Shown: piece by piece, positions 52,010-62,951 of the stretch
Layout: every line of letters begins with the position of its first letter
Numbering within the stretch: position 1 is the stretch's first letter
Assembly: GCA_039920745.1 (NCBI GenBank)
Contig: JBDSDD010000077.1
Span: 47,604 to 111,603, forward strand
Source of the DNA: Scleromatobacter sp039920745
GTDB lineage: Bacteria; Pseudomonadota; Gammaproteobacteria; Burkholderiales; Burkholderiaceae_C
Direction of reading: 5' to 3'
Length of the DNA: 64,000 nt
Translations under genes and position numbers: made by a program
The notes under the pieces: generated by a model
Databases searched by the model: none
Told to the model about the DNA's origin: nothing
Seen by the model: the letters and a program-made list of their open reading frames with translations, nothing else

Positions 52010-52642
52010 ATGATTCGCGTTGTGATCGTCGACGATCATGCGATCGTCCGCAACGGCCTCCGGCAATTCCTGTCCGACCACGTCGACCTGCGTGTCACGG
52101 GCGAGGCTGCCGACGGCCGCGAAGCCCTCGAGCTCGTGCGTGGCGGCGATCTCGACGTGCTGCTGATGGACCTGTCGATGCCCGACCAGAGCGGCGTCGA
52201 CGCGCTCGCGGCCATCAAGGCGCGGCGTCCGGACCTGCCGGTGCTGATCCTCAGCGGCTTTCCTGAAACGCATTACGCCACCACGCTGCTGCGCCAGGGC
52301 GCCAGCGGCTACCTCAACAAGGGGTGCGACCCCGATGACATCGTCAAGGCAATCCGCACGGTGGCGATGGGCCGGCGCTACATCACGGCCCAGGTGGCCG
52401 AGATGCTGGCAGACGGCGCCGCCGGAGTGGGGGGGCGGCCGCCGCACGAAGGACTGTCCGAGCGCGAACTGCAGGTGTTCCTGCGGCTTGCCAAGGGCGA
52501 GACGGTGGGCCAGATTGCCGAGGGCATGTTCCTCAGCGTCAAGACGGTCAGTACCTACCGGGCACGCACGCTGGAGAAGCTGCAGCTCGAGACCAACAGC
52601 GACCTGACCTACTACGCGCTGAAGAATGGCCTGATCCAGTAG
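52010..52642 (+). CDS. LuxR/NarL-family response regulator
   Basis: 210 residues: receiver domain (VVIVDDH, phospho-Asp in LLMDLSMPD, Lys in GYLNKG) and LuxR-type helix-turn-helix (LSERELQVFLRLAKGETVGQIAEGMFLSVKTVSTYRARTLEKL). The ATG at 52010 has a GGAG site; upstream in-frame sequence is not receiver-like. Natural partner of the adjacent HisKA_3 kinase. Confidence 0.94.
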   Translation: MIRVVIVDDHAIVRNGLRQFLSDHVDLRVTGEAADGREALELVRGGDLDVLLMDLSMPDQSGVDALAAIKARRPDLPVLILSGFPETHYATTLLRQGASGYLNKGCDPDDIVKAIRTVAMGRRYITAQVAEMLADGAAGVGGRPPHEGLSERELQVFLRLAKGETVGQIAEGMFLSVKTVSTYRARTLEKLQLETNSDLTYYALKNGLIQ

Positions 52643-52659
52643 ACCGGCGCCGCGCGTGC

Positions 52660-53040
52660 TCACTGCCGCGCCGCGCTCGCGACGCAGTGATCGACCAGCG
52701 CGTCGATTTCGCCCGATTTGTCGAACACCGCGCTCGCGCCGAGCGCGAGGCATTGGCGACGGATGTCAGCGGTGGCGTAGTTGGTGAGCACGACGCGCTC
52801 GAACGGCGCGGCGGCCGCATGGAGCGCGCGCAGCACGCCCATGCCGGAGCCTTGGCGCAGGAAGATGTCGATGATCGCAATGTCGCAGCGGTTGGCCGAG
52901 TCGGTGAGCCAATGCAGCGCTCCGGCCTGGTCCACGGCCGTGCCGACCACCTTCACGGGGGCCATTTCCTCCAACGCGGCGATCAGGTTCTCCTGGATCA
53001 CCGGGCTGTCCTCGACGACAAAAGCCAACAGGTTCGACAT
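52660..53040 (-). CDS. Stand-alone receiver-domain protein
   Basis: 126 residues, a single receiver domain with acidic pair (FVVEDSP), phospho-Asp in IAIIDIFLRQGSG, switch residue in VVLTNYAT and Lys in VFDKSGE. No output domain. It converges with the LuxR regulator 17 bp away and could be a phosphate sink or a link to another kinase. Confidence 0.88.
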   Translation of the reverse strand: MSNLLAFVVEDSPVIQENLIAALEEMAPVKVVGTAVDQAGALHWLTDSANRCDIAIIDIFLRQGSGMGVLRALHAAAAPFERVVLTNYATADIRRQCLALGASAVFDKSGEIDALVDHCVASAARQ

Positions 53041-53186
53041 GCCACAAGCGAGTCCGTCGACGATGCCGGCGCGACCCTCTGCTCCACATTGTGCAACGAT
53101 CGTTTGAATTCCGATCAGGCGGGGCGCTCGCTCGCGGCGCCTCCGTTGCGGCGGCGCCATGGCGCTGCCCGCGTTGTCCGCTCGAT

Positions 53187-53357
53187 TCAGTCGTTCGGAG
53201 CGTCTCCGGAGGCCAGGTTTTGCCACGTGGAAGGAAACGGCGCTTCGTCGCCGAGGTTGTCGTCGGCATGAAGCATGTCGAACGGATCCGCGATGCTGAG
53301 CATCGCGCCGTGATCGAAATTCGCGTCGTGCGTCTGTGCGGCTGAAAAGTTGTCCAT
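53187..53357 (-). CDS. 56-aa acidic small protein, unknown
   Basis: ATG at 53357 with a textbook GGAGG five bases upstream. The product, MDNFSAAQTHDANFDHGAML... ending LASGDAPND, is strongly acidic with no membrane segment. It lies 146 bp upstream of the stand-alone receiver gene on the same strand and may be co-transcribed with it. No family recognised; a small partner or regulator of the receiver is a guess. Confidence 0.5.
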   Translation of the reverse strand: MDNFSAAQTHDANFDHGAMLSIADPFDMLHADDNLGDEAPFPSTWQNLASGDAPND

Positions 53358-53642
53358 GTCGCCTCCGACCAGTCTTGATGGGCGACTGCGCTGGCGTGCG
53401 CTCGTCTACCTTGAAACCAAGTGTGCTCAAGCGTGGTCCCGCTGAACATAGGCTGACCGCCCCACCCCGTGTCAGACGCCGCCTACACGACAGCAAGAAC
53501 ACGGCATGCGCCCGCGCGCCCGCGAAGGTCGCACGGCCGAGATGATTTGTATCCACGTGTGTTGTGGCTGTCGGTCTTGGCCTACCCACGATCGGCCTTT
53601 TGGCCGATGGCCCCGGAAGGAGCCGGGGCGTACCTTAGAGCC
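53358..53642. other. Gene-free stretch before the Pro/Ala-rich membrane protein gene
   Basis: About 285 bp without a gene. A hairpin with stem ATCGGCC/GGCCGAT and TTTT loop lies at 53591-53608, 35 bp before the next start. A very similar stem follows that gene at 54433-54455. Confidence 0.5.
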
Positions 53643-54413
53643 ATGACTACCTACACCACTCCCCACTTCGCGACCGGCGTCTCTGACCGCAACATGCGTT
53701 CGGAGCCGACCGTGACTCGCGCTCGACCCGCAACTGCGGGCACCTATCGCACCGCTGGCGTGACCAACGAGTCCGCGCTGATGGCGGACGGGCAGACGCC
53801 GGACTGGCAGCCGGGTGCCGCCAAGGGCGGCATGCCCAAGGCCGCCATCGGCGCCATGGGTGCGGCGCTGGTCGGCGGGATTGCGCTGGCCATCGTGTTG
53901 ATGGCCCCGTCCAACAAGGTCACCAAGCAAGTCCTGCCCGATCCGATCGCTCAGGCGACCGCGGCCAATACATCCACGCAGAAGGCGAACGACGCCACCG
54001 ACGCAGCGGTCAACGAACTGGACAAGCAAGCCCCGGCCGCCGGCAACACGGCCGCCACGACGACGCTGCAGGCCGCCCCGGCCGCGACCGAGGCCGCTGC
54101 GGTGGCCGCCGTCCCGGCCCCGGTGCTGGCCGTGATCCCGAACGCCGCCCCGGTGGCCAATGCGCCGGTCGCCCACCTGCCCAAGGTCAAGGCCGCGCCG
54201 GTGGTGACACCGCGCGTCGCGCCGCAGCCGGTGCAGAGCGCGCCGATCGTGACGCCAGACTTGCCAGCGCCGTCGGTGACGCCGCCAGCCGACGTTCAGC
54301 CGCCAGCAATGCAGCAGACACCTGACGCGCCGACAGTCACCCCATCGACGCCGGCCCCGATGCCGGATACCCCGGCGCCTACCCCGGTACCGGTGCCGGC
54401 CCCGGCCCAGTAA
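53643..54413 (+). CDS. Single-helix membrane protein with Ala/Pro-rich periplasmic tail
   Basis: 256 residues. A polar N-terminus (~60 residues), one helix (~65-87, AAIGAMGAALVGGIALAIVLMA) and a long low-complexity tail rich in Ala, Pro, Val and Thr. The architecture recalls TonB/TolA-like spacers, but no C-terminal folded domain follows. GGAG-like site upstream (CCGGAAGGAGC). Function unknown. Confidence 0.65.
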   Translation: MTTYTTPHFATGVSDRNMRSEPTVTRARPATAGTYRTAGVTNESALMADGQTPDWQPGAAKGGMPKAAIGAMGAALVGGIALAIVLMAPSNKVTKQVLPDPIAQATAANTSTQKANDATDAAVNELDKQAPAAGNTAATTTLQAAPAATEAAAVAAVPAPVLAVIPNAAPVANAPVAHLPKVKAAPVVTPRVAPQPVQSAPIVTPDLPAPSVTPPADVQPPAMQQTPDAPTVTPSTPAPMPDTPAPTPVPVPAPAQ

Positions 54414-54432
54414 GTCTTTTTCAGCAACGCCC

Positions 54433-54455
54433 GCATCGGCCCTTCCGGCCGATGC
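54433..54455 (+). terminator. Hairpin after the Ala/Pro-rich protein gene
   Basis: A perfect 9-bp stem (GCATCGGCC/GGCCGATGC, loop CTTCC) followed by GCCTTTCC. Its stem repeats that of the hairpin at 53591-53608. Confidence 0.5.
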
Positions 54456-54474
54456 GCCTTTCCGGAGAGCCACC

Positions 54475-54780
54475 ATGACGCTGCGCTTCCACTGGTTGCA
54501 TGCCCCGCGCTGGCTGGGCAACGTCCACGTGAACCGGGCGATGACGCTCGTGCTGGGCATCATCTGCGTGTCTCTCCTGTTCTGCGCCTTTCAGGTACTC
54601 GACGTCGCGATATCAGGTGTTCTTGTCGAGTTCCGGCCCGCGGTAGTCGCACCGGCGGCCTCGGCCAGCTTGTCGTCTCACGACGTCATGCTCGGAACCG
54701 AGCCACCGGCTTCGGACGTCCGGCCGTTTGCAGCCGACTTCGAAGTGCCCGAAGCGACGGTGGACGCGGTCAGCCTTTGA
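54475..54780 (+). CDS. Small single-helix membrane protein, unknown
   Basis: 101 residues. A GGAGAG site precedes MTLRFHWLHAPRWLGNVHVNRAMTL; one helix (~23-45, TLVLGIICVSLLFCAFQVLDV), then a polar tail. No family recognised. Confidence 0.6.
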   Translation: MTLRFHWLHAPRWLGNVHVNRAMTLVLGIICVSLLFCAFQVLDVAISGVLVEFRPAVVAPAASASLSSHDVMLGTEPPASDVRPFAADFEVPEATVDAVSL

Positions 54781-54848
54781 CGTCTTTCAGGCGTTGATCG
54801 GCGCAAGGACATGGCTCCTGGCAGCCACTACGTCGGTCGAATGCCTCC

Positions 54849-54880
54849 AAAAACCGCGCTACGCGCGGTTTCTTTCGTTT
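54849..54880. terminator. Bidirectional terminator
   Basis: Stem AAACCGCGC/GCGCGGTTT with a 3-nt loop; T-rich tails on both strands (CTTTCGTTT and TTTGG). It separates the convergent small membrane protein gene and dciA. Confidence 0.8.
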
Positions 54881-55272
54881 CAACGTCCTGGGGCTAGCGT
54901 CGATTGAACCTTGACCCGGATTGGCGTAGCCTGCCACCCTTTCGCCACGAGTGTTTCCGCAAGCGTAGGCAGCAGGTGGCGCAGCTTGGACGCGACGGCC
55001 GAATTGGCGGCCAGGATGGTCCAGCCGTCGTCGTCCAGCGGGCCCGCACGCAGGTGCTGGCGCAGCAGGCCTGGAAGGACGTCGGCCAGTGCGTCCAGGC
55101 GGGCCTGCGAGGCGCGCACGCGTGCCAGCAGTCCTGACAGGCTGCCGTCGCCGGCGAGGCTCTCGCCCAGAGGCCGCGCGAGCGGCACCACGGATTGCCG
55201 GCTCGGCAGGGGCGCATAGAAGGCCTGCGGCCGGGGCGCGTTGGCGGGTTTTTGAACTTTGGGCGGGGCCAT
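54880..55272 (-). CDS. dciA: DciA-family (DUF721) replicative helicase loader
   Basis: 130 residues with the DUF721 core (LSGLLARVRASQARLDALADVLPGLLRQHLRAGPLDDDGWTILAANSAVASKLRHLLPTL). DciA loads DnaB helicase in bacteria lacking DnaC. The ATG at 55272 gives MAPPKVQKPANAP, the normal start; a long in-frame extension upstream overlaps the M23 gene and is not coding. Divergent from the M23 gene by 18 bp and close to secA, its usual position. Confidence 0.88.
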   Translation of the reverse strand: MAPPKVQKPANAPRPQAFYAPLPSRQSVVPLARPLGESLAGDGSLSGLLARVRASQARLDALADVLPGLLRQHLRAGPLDDDGWTILAANSAVASKLRHLLPTLAETLVAKGWQATPIRVKVQSTLAPGR

Positions 55273-55290
55273 ACCCAGGAGAGTGTAGCG

Positions 55291-56304
55291 ATGCAGATAA
55301 TGATCACCCACGGCGGCATGTCCCGCACGCGCGTCATGCACATCAGCCCGGCGCAGATGTTCCTGTCGGCATGCTTCCTCGTGGTGGCGATCCTGCTGTT
55401 GTCCGGTGCGATCTACCACTACTTGTTTCTCAAGGCCGCTCGCGAGGGCTGGCCGGTCGTCAGCCAGTTGGTCAAGCTGGTGGTGCATGACGAGAGTGCC
55501 CAGCGCGACAAGATCCTGCGCGAGAACCTCGACGCGATGGCGCTGAAGGTGGGCGACATGCAGGCCCGCATGATCAAGATCGAGGCGATGGGTGACCGTG
55601 TCTCGGGCATGGCCGGCCTCAAGCCCGAGGACCTGTCGGGCCTGACGCGCGCCAAGGGCGTCGGTGGCGGTGGCGGTGGCGGTGGCGGTGGCGGTGGCGG
55701 TGCCGGCGGCCCGTATGTCCCGATGACCAAGCCCGGCTTCGACGAGCTCAATGGCGCGCTGCAGGCGCTGTCGGAGGCCGCCGGCGAGCAGAGCGACGTG
55801 CTGACGCTGACCGAGTCGCGCCTGCTGGAGTCGCGCCTGAAAACGCTGATGATCCCCAGCAGCCGCCCGATCGAGGTGCCCGTGGGCTCCGGTTTCGGCT
55901 TCCGGGCGGACCCGTTCACCGGCCGCGGCGCGCTGCACACCGGCCTCGACTTCCCGTCCCCGGTGGGCACCGAGATCCACGCCGCCGCCGCCGGTGTGGT
56001 GCGCACCGCCGAGATGCACCCCGAGTACGGTCTGATGCTGGAGATCGACCACGGCAACGGGTTGATGACCCGCTATGGCCACACGTCGAAGGTCCTGGTG
56101 AAGGTGGGCGACCTGGTCAAGCGCGGCCAGGTGGTGGCCGACGTCGGCACCACGGGCCGGTCCACGGGACCGCACCTGCACTTCGAGGTGCTGGTGGACG
56201 GCATTCCGCAAGATCCGCAGCGTTTCCTGGCCGGGCCGAACGCCAAGCCGACCGTGCAGACGGCGGCGGGCCAGTCGACGCCGTTGGGAGCCGAACACCG
56301 CTGA
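55291..56304 (+). CDS. M23-family peptidase with poly-Gly linker
   Basis: 337-residue inner-membrane endopeptidase. One helix (~22-44, MFLSACFLVVAILLLSGAIYHYLF), a coiled-coil region (~60-110), a 13-Gly run (~126-138) and a LytM domain (~205-320) with HTGLDF and GPHLHFE zinc motifs. ATG at 55291. By position before secA it matches the M23 gene common in Burkholderiales (related to NlpD/EnvC-like enzymes). Confidence 0.9.
   Translation: MQIMITHGGMSRTRVMHISPAQMFLSACFLVVAILLLSGAIYHYLFLKAAREGWPVVSQLVKLVVHDESAQRDKILRENLDAMALKVGDMQARMIKIEAMGDRVSGMAGLKPEDLSGLTRAKGVGGGGGGGGGGGGGAGGPYVPMTKPGFDELNGALQALSEAAGEQSDVLTLTESRLLESRLKTLMIPSSRPIEVPVGSGFGFRADPFTGRGALHTGLDFPSPVGTEIHAAAAGVVRTAEMHPEYGLMLEIDHGNGLMTRYGHTSKVLVKVGDLVKRGQVVADVGTTGRSTGPHLHFEVLVDGIPQDPQRFLAGPNAKPTVQTAAGQSTPLGAEHR
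55663..55700 (+). repeat. Hexanucleotide repeat GGTGGC
   Basis: Six perfect GGTGGC units and a partial seventh encode the Gly run of the M23 peptidase. The unit length keeps the frame, so slippage would change linker length only. Confidence 0.85.
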
Positions 56305-56637
56305 TTCCCTGCAGTTGGCCGAGGGTTGACGCCTCCAGGCGTTCATGACCCGAATGCTACACTTCGACGTTTTTCGCCTCGTAGCGGGCGGGTTCGGCCG
56401 ATGGTCAAACCTCCCGTCGTGCGCGGGGCCGCCGTCCCCCTGGGGATAACGCGGATCCCGTCGCGCCGGCCCTTGCTCTCGCGCTTTGCGTCCCCAGATG
56501 CGGCGCAGCGCGAAGGCGCGAAGCGACTTCCCGATATTTGCTTGCCACCCCGGCAGGCCCGCGGCTCACAGCCGGCTCCGCCAAAACCGGTCGCCGTGCG
56601 TTGTCCGCGGCCTGTCTTCCCGGCCCAGAACCCACGC
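56305..56637. other. Upstream region of secA
   Basis: 333 bp with no convincing gene. A short ACGCC/GGCGT hairpin lies just after the M23 stop (about 56329-56342) and TACACT at 56358 resembles a -10 box without a matching -35. No SecM-like arrest ORF is recognisable. Confidence 0.4.
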
Positions 56638-59391
<2,754 letters not shown>

Positions 59392-59414
59392 CCGTGGCAG
59401 ACTAAGATCCTTCG

Positions 59415-59442
59415 AGCGGCCATATCGGCCGCTTTGCGTTTC
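59415..59442 (+). terminator. Terminator of secA
   Basis: Stem AGCGGCC/GGCCGCT with a 5-nt loop followed by TTGCGTTT, 23 bp after secA. Confidence 0.7.
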
Positions 59443-59481
59443 CGCCGCCGGCGCTGCCTCGCCCCTGCGAAGTCCGGGGGA

Positions 59482-59555
59482 GCGGCAGAACCGGCTCTGC
59501 CGGGCTGCTCGCGGCCGGCCCCTCGGGGGCAGGGAGCGCCAGCGACCGTGGGGCT
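59482..59555 (-). repeat. GC-rich dispersed intergenic repeat, family 2, inverted copy
   Basis: Reverse complement resembles the 61301-61375 copy (GGTCGCT..., then CCCCCGAGGGG followed by GCC-rich sequence). Similarity is patchy, so this copy is degenerate. Confidence 0.45.
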
Positions 59556-59560
59556 CCATT

Positions 59561-61288
59561 TTGGCATTCGAGAAGAATTTCTTTCCGCGACAGGTCGTCG
59601 AAGCTGGCAATCGGTGGGATTGGGCCCTGTTGCCGCTGGTGCTGGCCGGCCTGGTGTTGCTGGGCTATGGCGGCGCGCAGATGACGCGTCCGTACCACCT
59701 CGGCGATGCGATCCCGCTGACGCTGGACCCATGGCAACTGCCGTACTACCTCCTGCGCACGACGCTGCGCATGCTGATCGCGCTGGCGTTCTCGCTGCTG
59801 TTCAGTTTCGCGTTCGCCACTGCGGCGTCGCGCTGGCGCGCGGCCGAGAAGGTGCTGGTGCCGCTGCTCGACATCCTGCAGTCGATCCCGATCCTGGGCT
59901 TTCTCGCGATCACCGTCACTGGCTTCATCTCCATGTTCCCGGGCAACCTGTTCGGCGTCGAGTGCGCGGCGATTTTCGCCATCTTCACGTCGCAGGCCTG
60001 GAACATGGCGTTCAGCCTGTACCAGTCGATGCGCACGGTGCCCAGCGAACTGCAGGAGGCGGCGCGCGTGTTCCAGCTGTCGGCCTGGCAGCGCTTCTGG
60101 CGGTTGGAACTGCCGTTCGCGATGCCGGGGCTGCTGTGGAACATGATGATGTCGATGTCGGGTGGCTGGTTCTTCGTGGTCGCGTCGGAGGCCATCGCCG
60201 TCTCGGGCCAGAACATCAAGCTGCCGGGCGTGGGCTCCTACATCGCGCTGGCCATCGAGGCGCGCAATCTGCAGGCGATCGGCTGGGCCATCCTGGGCAT
60301 GCTGATCGGGATCATGCTCTACGACCAGTTGCTGTTCCGCCCGCTGGTGGCCTGGGCCGACAAGTTCCGCTTCGAAGAGGGTGGCCAGGAGACGGCGCCG
60401 ACCTCGTGGTTGCTGACGTGGTCGCGCCGCACCGAGCGCATCGCCAAGCTCAGCGAGCGCTTCACGCATGCGCTCGAGAGCACGTTCACCTGGTTCCGCG
60501 TCTCGCATGACGGCACGTCGATCCGCGCGCGCCCGCACCCGGCGGGCAACGCGATCGCGCGCGTCTGGGACGCGCTGATCGCCGCCGGGGGCCTGTACGC
60601 GGTCTACGCGCTCTACAGCTTCGTTCATGACTACGTGCCATTCGCGGAGATCTGGCACGTGTTCCTGCTGGGCTGCGCCACGATGTTGCGCGTGGTGGTG
60701 CTGATCAGCCTGGCCGCGCTCGTCTGGGTGCCCGTGGGCGTGTGGATCGGGCTGCGTCCGATGTGGTCGGGCCGGCTGCAGGCGGTGGCGCAGTTCCTCG
60801 CGGCGTTCCCGGCCAACCTGATGTTCCCGGGCGCGGTGGTGCTGATCGTCAAGTGGCACCTGAACCCCGACATCTGGCTGTCCCCGCTGATGGTTTTCGG
60901 CACCCAGTGGTACCTGCTCTTCAACGTGATCGCGGGCGCGTCGTCGATCCCGTCGGAGCTGCGTTTCGCGGCCGGCAACATCGGCCTGACCGGTTGGCTC
61001 AAGTGGAAGCGCTTCCTGTTGCCCGCCGTGTTCCCCAGCTTCGTCACCGGCGCCATCACGGCCAGCGGCGGCTCGTGGAACGCCAGCATCGTGTCGGAGT
61101 ACGTCACCTGGGGCAACACGACGCTGGAGGCGAACGGCCTGGGCAGCTACATCGCGCACATGACCGCCGCCGGCGACTTCCACCGCATCGCGCTGGGGAT
61201 CTGCGTGATGTGCATCTTCGTGATGGGCATGAACCACTTCGTGTGGCGCCGCCTGTACCGCATCGCCGAAGAGCGGATGCACTTCTGA
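59561..61288 (+). CDS. Fused ABC importer permease (NitT/TauT type)
   Basis: 575-residue inner-membrane protein containing two binding-protein-dependent permease domains in one chain, each with the EAA loop (ELQEAARVFQLSAWQRFWRLELPFAMPG near residue 165; a related loop SELRFAAGNIGLTGWLKWKRFLLPAVFPS in the second half). Twelve or so helices. A TTG start at 59561 is the only good choice. Paired with the ATPase gene downstream; no substrate-binding protein gene is in the window. Substrate unknown. Confidence 0.9.
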   Translation: MAFEKNFFPRQVVEAGNRWDWALLPLVLAGLVLLGYGGAQMTRPYHLGDAIPLTLDPWQLPYYLLRTTLRMLIALAFSLLFSFAFATAASRWRAAEKVLVPLLDILQSIPILGFLAITVTGFISMFPGNLFGVECAAIFAIFTSQAWNMAFSLYQSMRTVPSELQEAARVFQLSAWQRFWRLELPFAMPGLLWNMMMSMSGGWFFVVASEAIAVSGQNIKLPGVGSYIALAIEARNLQAIGWAILGMLIGIMLYDQLLFRPLVAWADKFRFEEGGQETAPTSWLLTWSRRTERIAKLSERFTHALESTFTWFRVSHDGTSIRARPHPAGNAIARVWDALIAAGGLYAVYALYSFVHDYVPFAEIWHVFLLGCATMLRVVVLISLAALVWVPVGVWIGLRPMWSGRLQAVAQFLAAFPANLMFPGAVVLIVKWHLNPDIWLSPLMVFGTQWYLLFNVIAGASSIPSELRFAAGNIGLTGWLKWKRFLLPAVFPSFVTGAITASGGSWNASIVSEYVTWGNTTLEANGLGSYIAHMTAAGDFHRIALGICVMCIFVMGMNHFVWRRLYRIAEERMHF

Positions 61289-61300
61289 AGACATGACGAC

Positions 61301-61375
61301 CCCCGCTCGCGGTCGCTCGCAGCCCCCCGAGGGGGCCGCCCGGCTTGCTCCGGAGCGGCCGAGCGCGGCGCCGGG
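61301..61375 (+). repeat. GC-rich dispersed intergenic repeat, family 2, copy 3
   Basis: Contains CCCCCCGAGGGGG (palindromic) and the block 61341-61372, which matches 17577-17608 with one mismatch. It lies between the permease and ATPase genes, so it is transcribed within the operon. Confidence 0.75.
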
Positions 61376-61399
61376 CCTTTCTTCGATCAGCTGAGCAAC

Positions 61400-62743
61400 A
61401 TGTCCATGGAAAAGCACGGCCCCCCCATCATCCAGATCCAGGACGTCCGCAAGTCGTTCCGCGCGGCCGACGGCCGTGAGCGGCCGGTGCTCGAAGGCGT
61501 CGACTTCACGCTGCGCGAAGGCGAGATCGTCGCGCTGCTGGGCCAGTCCGGCTCGGGCAAGAGCACGCTGCTGCGCATCATGGCGGGCCTCATCGGCGTC
61601 GACGCTGGCGCGGTGCAATACCGTGGCCAGCCGCTGTACGGCCCGGCACGGGCGATCAGCATGGTGTTCCAGTCGTTCGCGTTGTTTCCTTGGCTGACGG
61701 TGCAGCAGAACGTGGAGCTGGGTCTCGAAGCGCGCGGCATCGCGCGCGCGGAACGCGCCGAGCGCGCGGAGAAGGCGATCAGCCTGATCGGCCTGGCCGG
61801 CTTCGAAGGCGCACTGCCGCGCGAGCTTTCGGGCGGCATGCGCCAGCGCGTGGGCATCGCGCGCGCGCTCGTCACGCAACCCGACGTGCTGCTGATGGAC
61901 GAGGCGTTCTCGGCGCTGGACGTGCTCACCGGCGAGCGCCTGCGCGACGACATCCTCGAGCTGTGGACGCAGGGCGGCATGCCCACCAAGGCGATGCTCG
62001 TGGTTTCGCACAACATCGAGGAAGCGGTGCTGATGGCCGACCGCATCCTGATCTTCGCGAGCGACCCGGGGCGTATCCGCTTTCAGCTCGCCATCGACCT
62101 GCCGCGTCCGCGCATCGCCGATTCAGCCGAGGTGCGGTCGCTCATCGACGAGGTCTACGCGCTGATGACCGCCGGCGCCGGCCGGGCCGACCGCACGACC
62201 GAGGAACCCGAGGCGCTGCGCCTTTACGACCGCCTGCCGGAAGCCGACATCGCGCGCATGGACGGCCTGCTGGAGCTGCTGGCCGGCGTGCCCTTCCACG
62301 GCGAGGCCGACCTGCCCAAGCTGGCCGAAGAGTCCGAGCTCACCGACGATGAACTGCTGCCGGTGGCGCGCGGCATCGACCTGCTGGGCCTCGCCCGCCT
62401 GCAGAGCGGCGACCTGCACCTCACGCTGGTGGGCCGGCGCTACGTCGACGGCGACCACGCGCTGCGCCAGCAACTGTTCGGCCAGCAGGTGCTTGAGAAC
62501 GTGCCGCTCGCAGCGCACATCCGCCACAGCCTCGAACAGGATCCCGAACGCGCGCTGCCCGAGAAGCCGTTCCTGCGGCTGCTCGAGCAGCACATGGACG
62601 CCGCCGAGGCCGAACGCGTGCTCAAGACCGTCATCGAGTGGGGCCGCCACGGCGAGGTCTTCGAGTACGACTTCCATGCCGGCAGCATCCACCTGCCGGA
62701 CGACCAGCAGGACGAGGCGGCGCGCGCGTCCATCATCGAGTGA
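61400..62743 (+). CDS. ABC importer ATPase with AAA-associated C-terminal domain (NitT/TauT type)
   Basis: 447 residues. Walker A GQSGSGKSTLL, signature LSGGMRQRVGIARAL, Walker B VLLMDEAFSALD and H-loop VVSHNIEEAV make a complete nucleotide-binding domain (~1-250). The C-terminal ~190 residues are an AAA-associated (AAA_assoc_C) domain, which tends to go with fused permeases. Together with the upstream permease it energises import of an unknown small anion. Confidence 0.92.
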   Translation: MSMEKHGPPIIQIQDVRKSFRAADGRERPVLEGVDFTLREGEIVALLGQSGSGKSTLLRIMAGLIGVDAGAVQYRGQPLYGPARAISMVFQSFALFPWLTVQQNVELGLEARGIARAERAERAEKAISLIGLAGFEGALPRELSGGMRQRVGIARALVTQPDVLLMDEAFSALDVLTGERLRDDILELWTQGGMPTKAMLVVSHNIEEAVLMADRILIFASDPGRIRFQLAIDLPRPRIADSAEVRSLIDEVYALMTAGAGRADRTTEEPEALRLYDRLPEADIARMDGLLELLAGVPFHGEADLPKLAEESELTDDELLPVARGIDLLGLARLQSGDLHLTLVGRRYVDGDHALRQQLFGQQVLENVPLAAHIRHSLEQDPERALPEKPFLRLLEQHMDAAEAERVLKTVIEWGRHGEVFEYDFHAGSIHLPDDQQDEAARASIIE

Positions 62744-62951
62744 ACGGTTGGCGGCGGCAGCTGCGCAGTGGCAGCTCGTGCAGCAGCAGTTGCGGCGGCG
62801 GTGGGCACTGATACGTCTTGTGACCTGCGGCGGCGTGGTTCTTGCCAGGAAGCCCGGCCATCGCCTGCGCGCAGTGGATGCGTCGTCATCTGCGCCTTCT
62901 AGAATCGCGTCTTTGCGTGGCGCCCCCTGCCACGCTTCCTGGAGCCCGCCC

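Noticed and set aside
55663..55700. CRISPR-like or minisatellite array
   Set aside because: Only a 6-bp in-frame repeat coding for glycine; no spacers and no cas genes. No CRISPR array was seen anywhere in the window.
56305..56637. SecM-like arrest peptide upstream of secA
   Set aside because: No ORF with a signal peptide and an arrest-like C-terminus could be found in this stretch.
59402..62011. A minus-strand open frame of ~869 codons opposite the ABC importer genes
   Set aside because: Shadow frame rich in Arg, His and Gln; the plus-strand permease and ATPase motifs are unambiguous.
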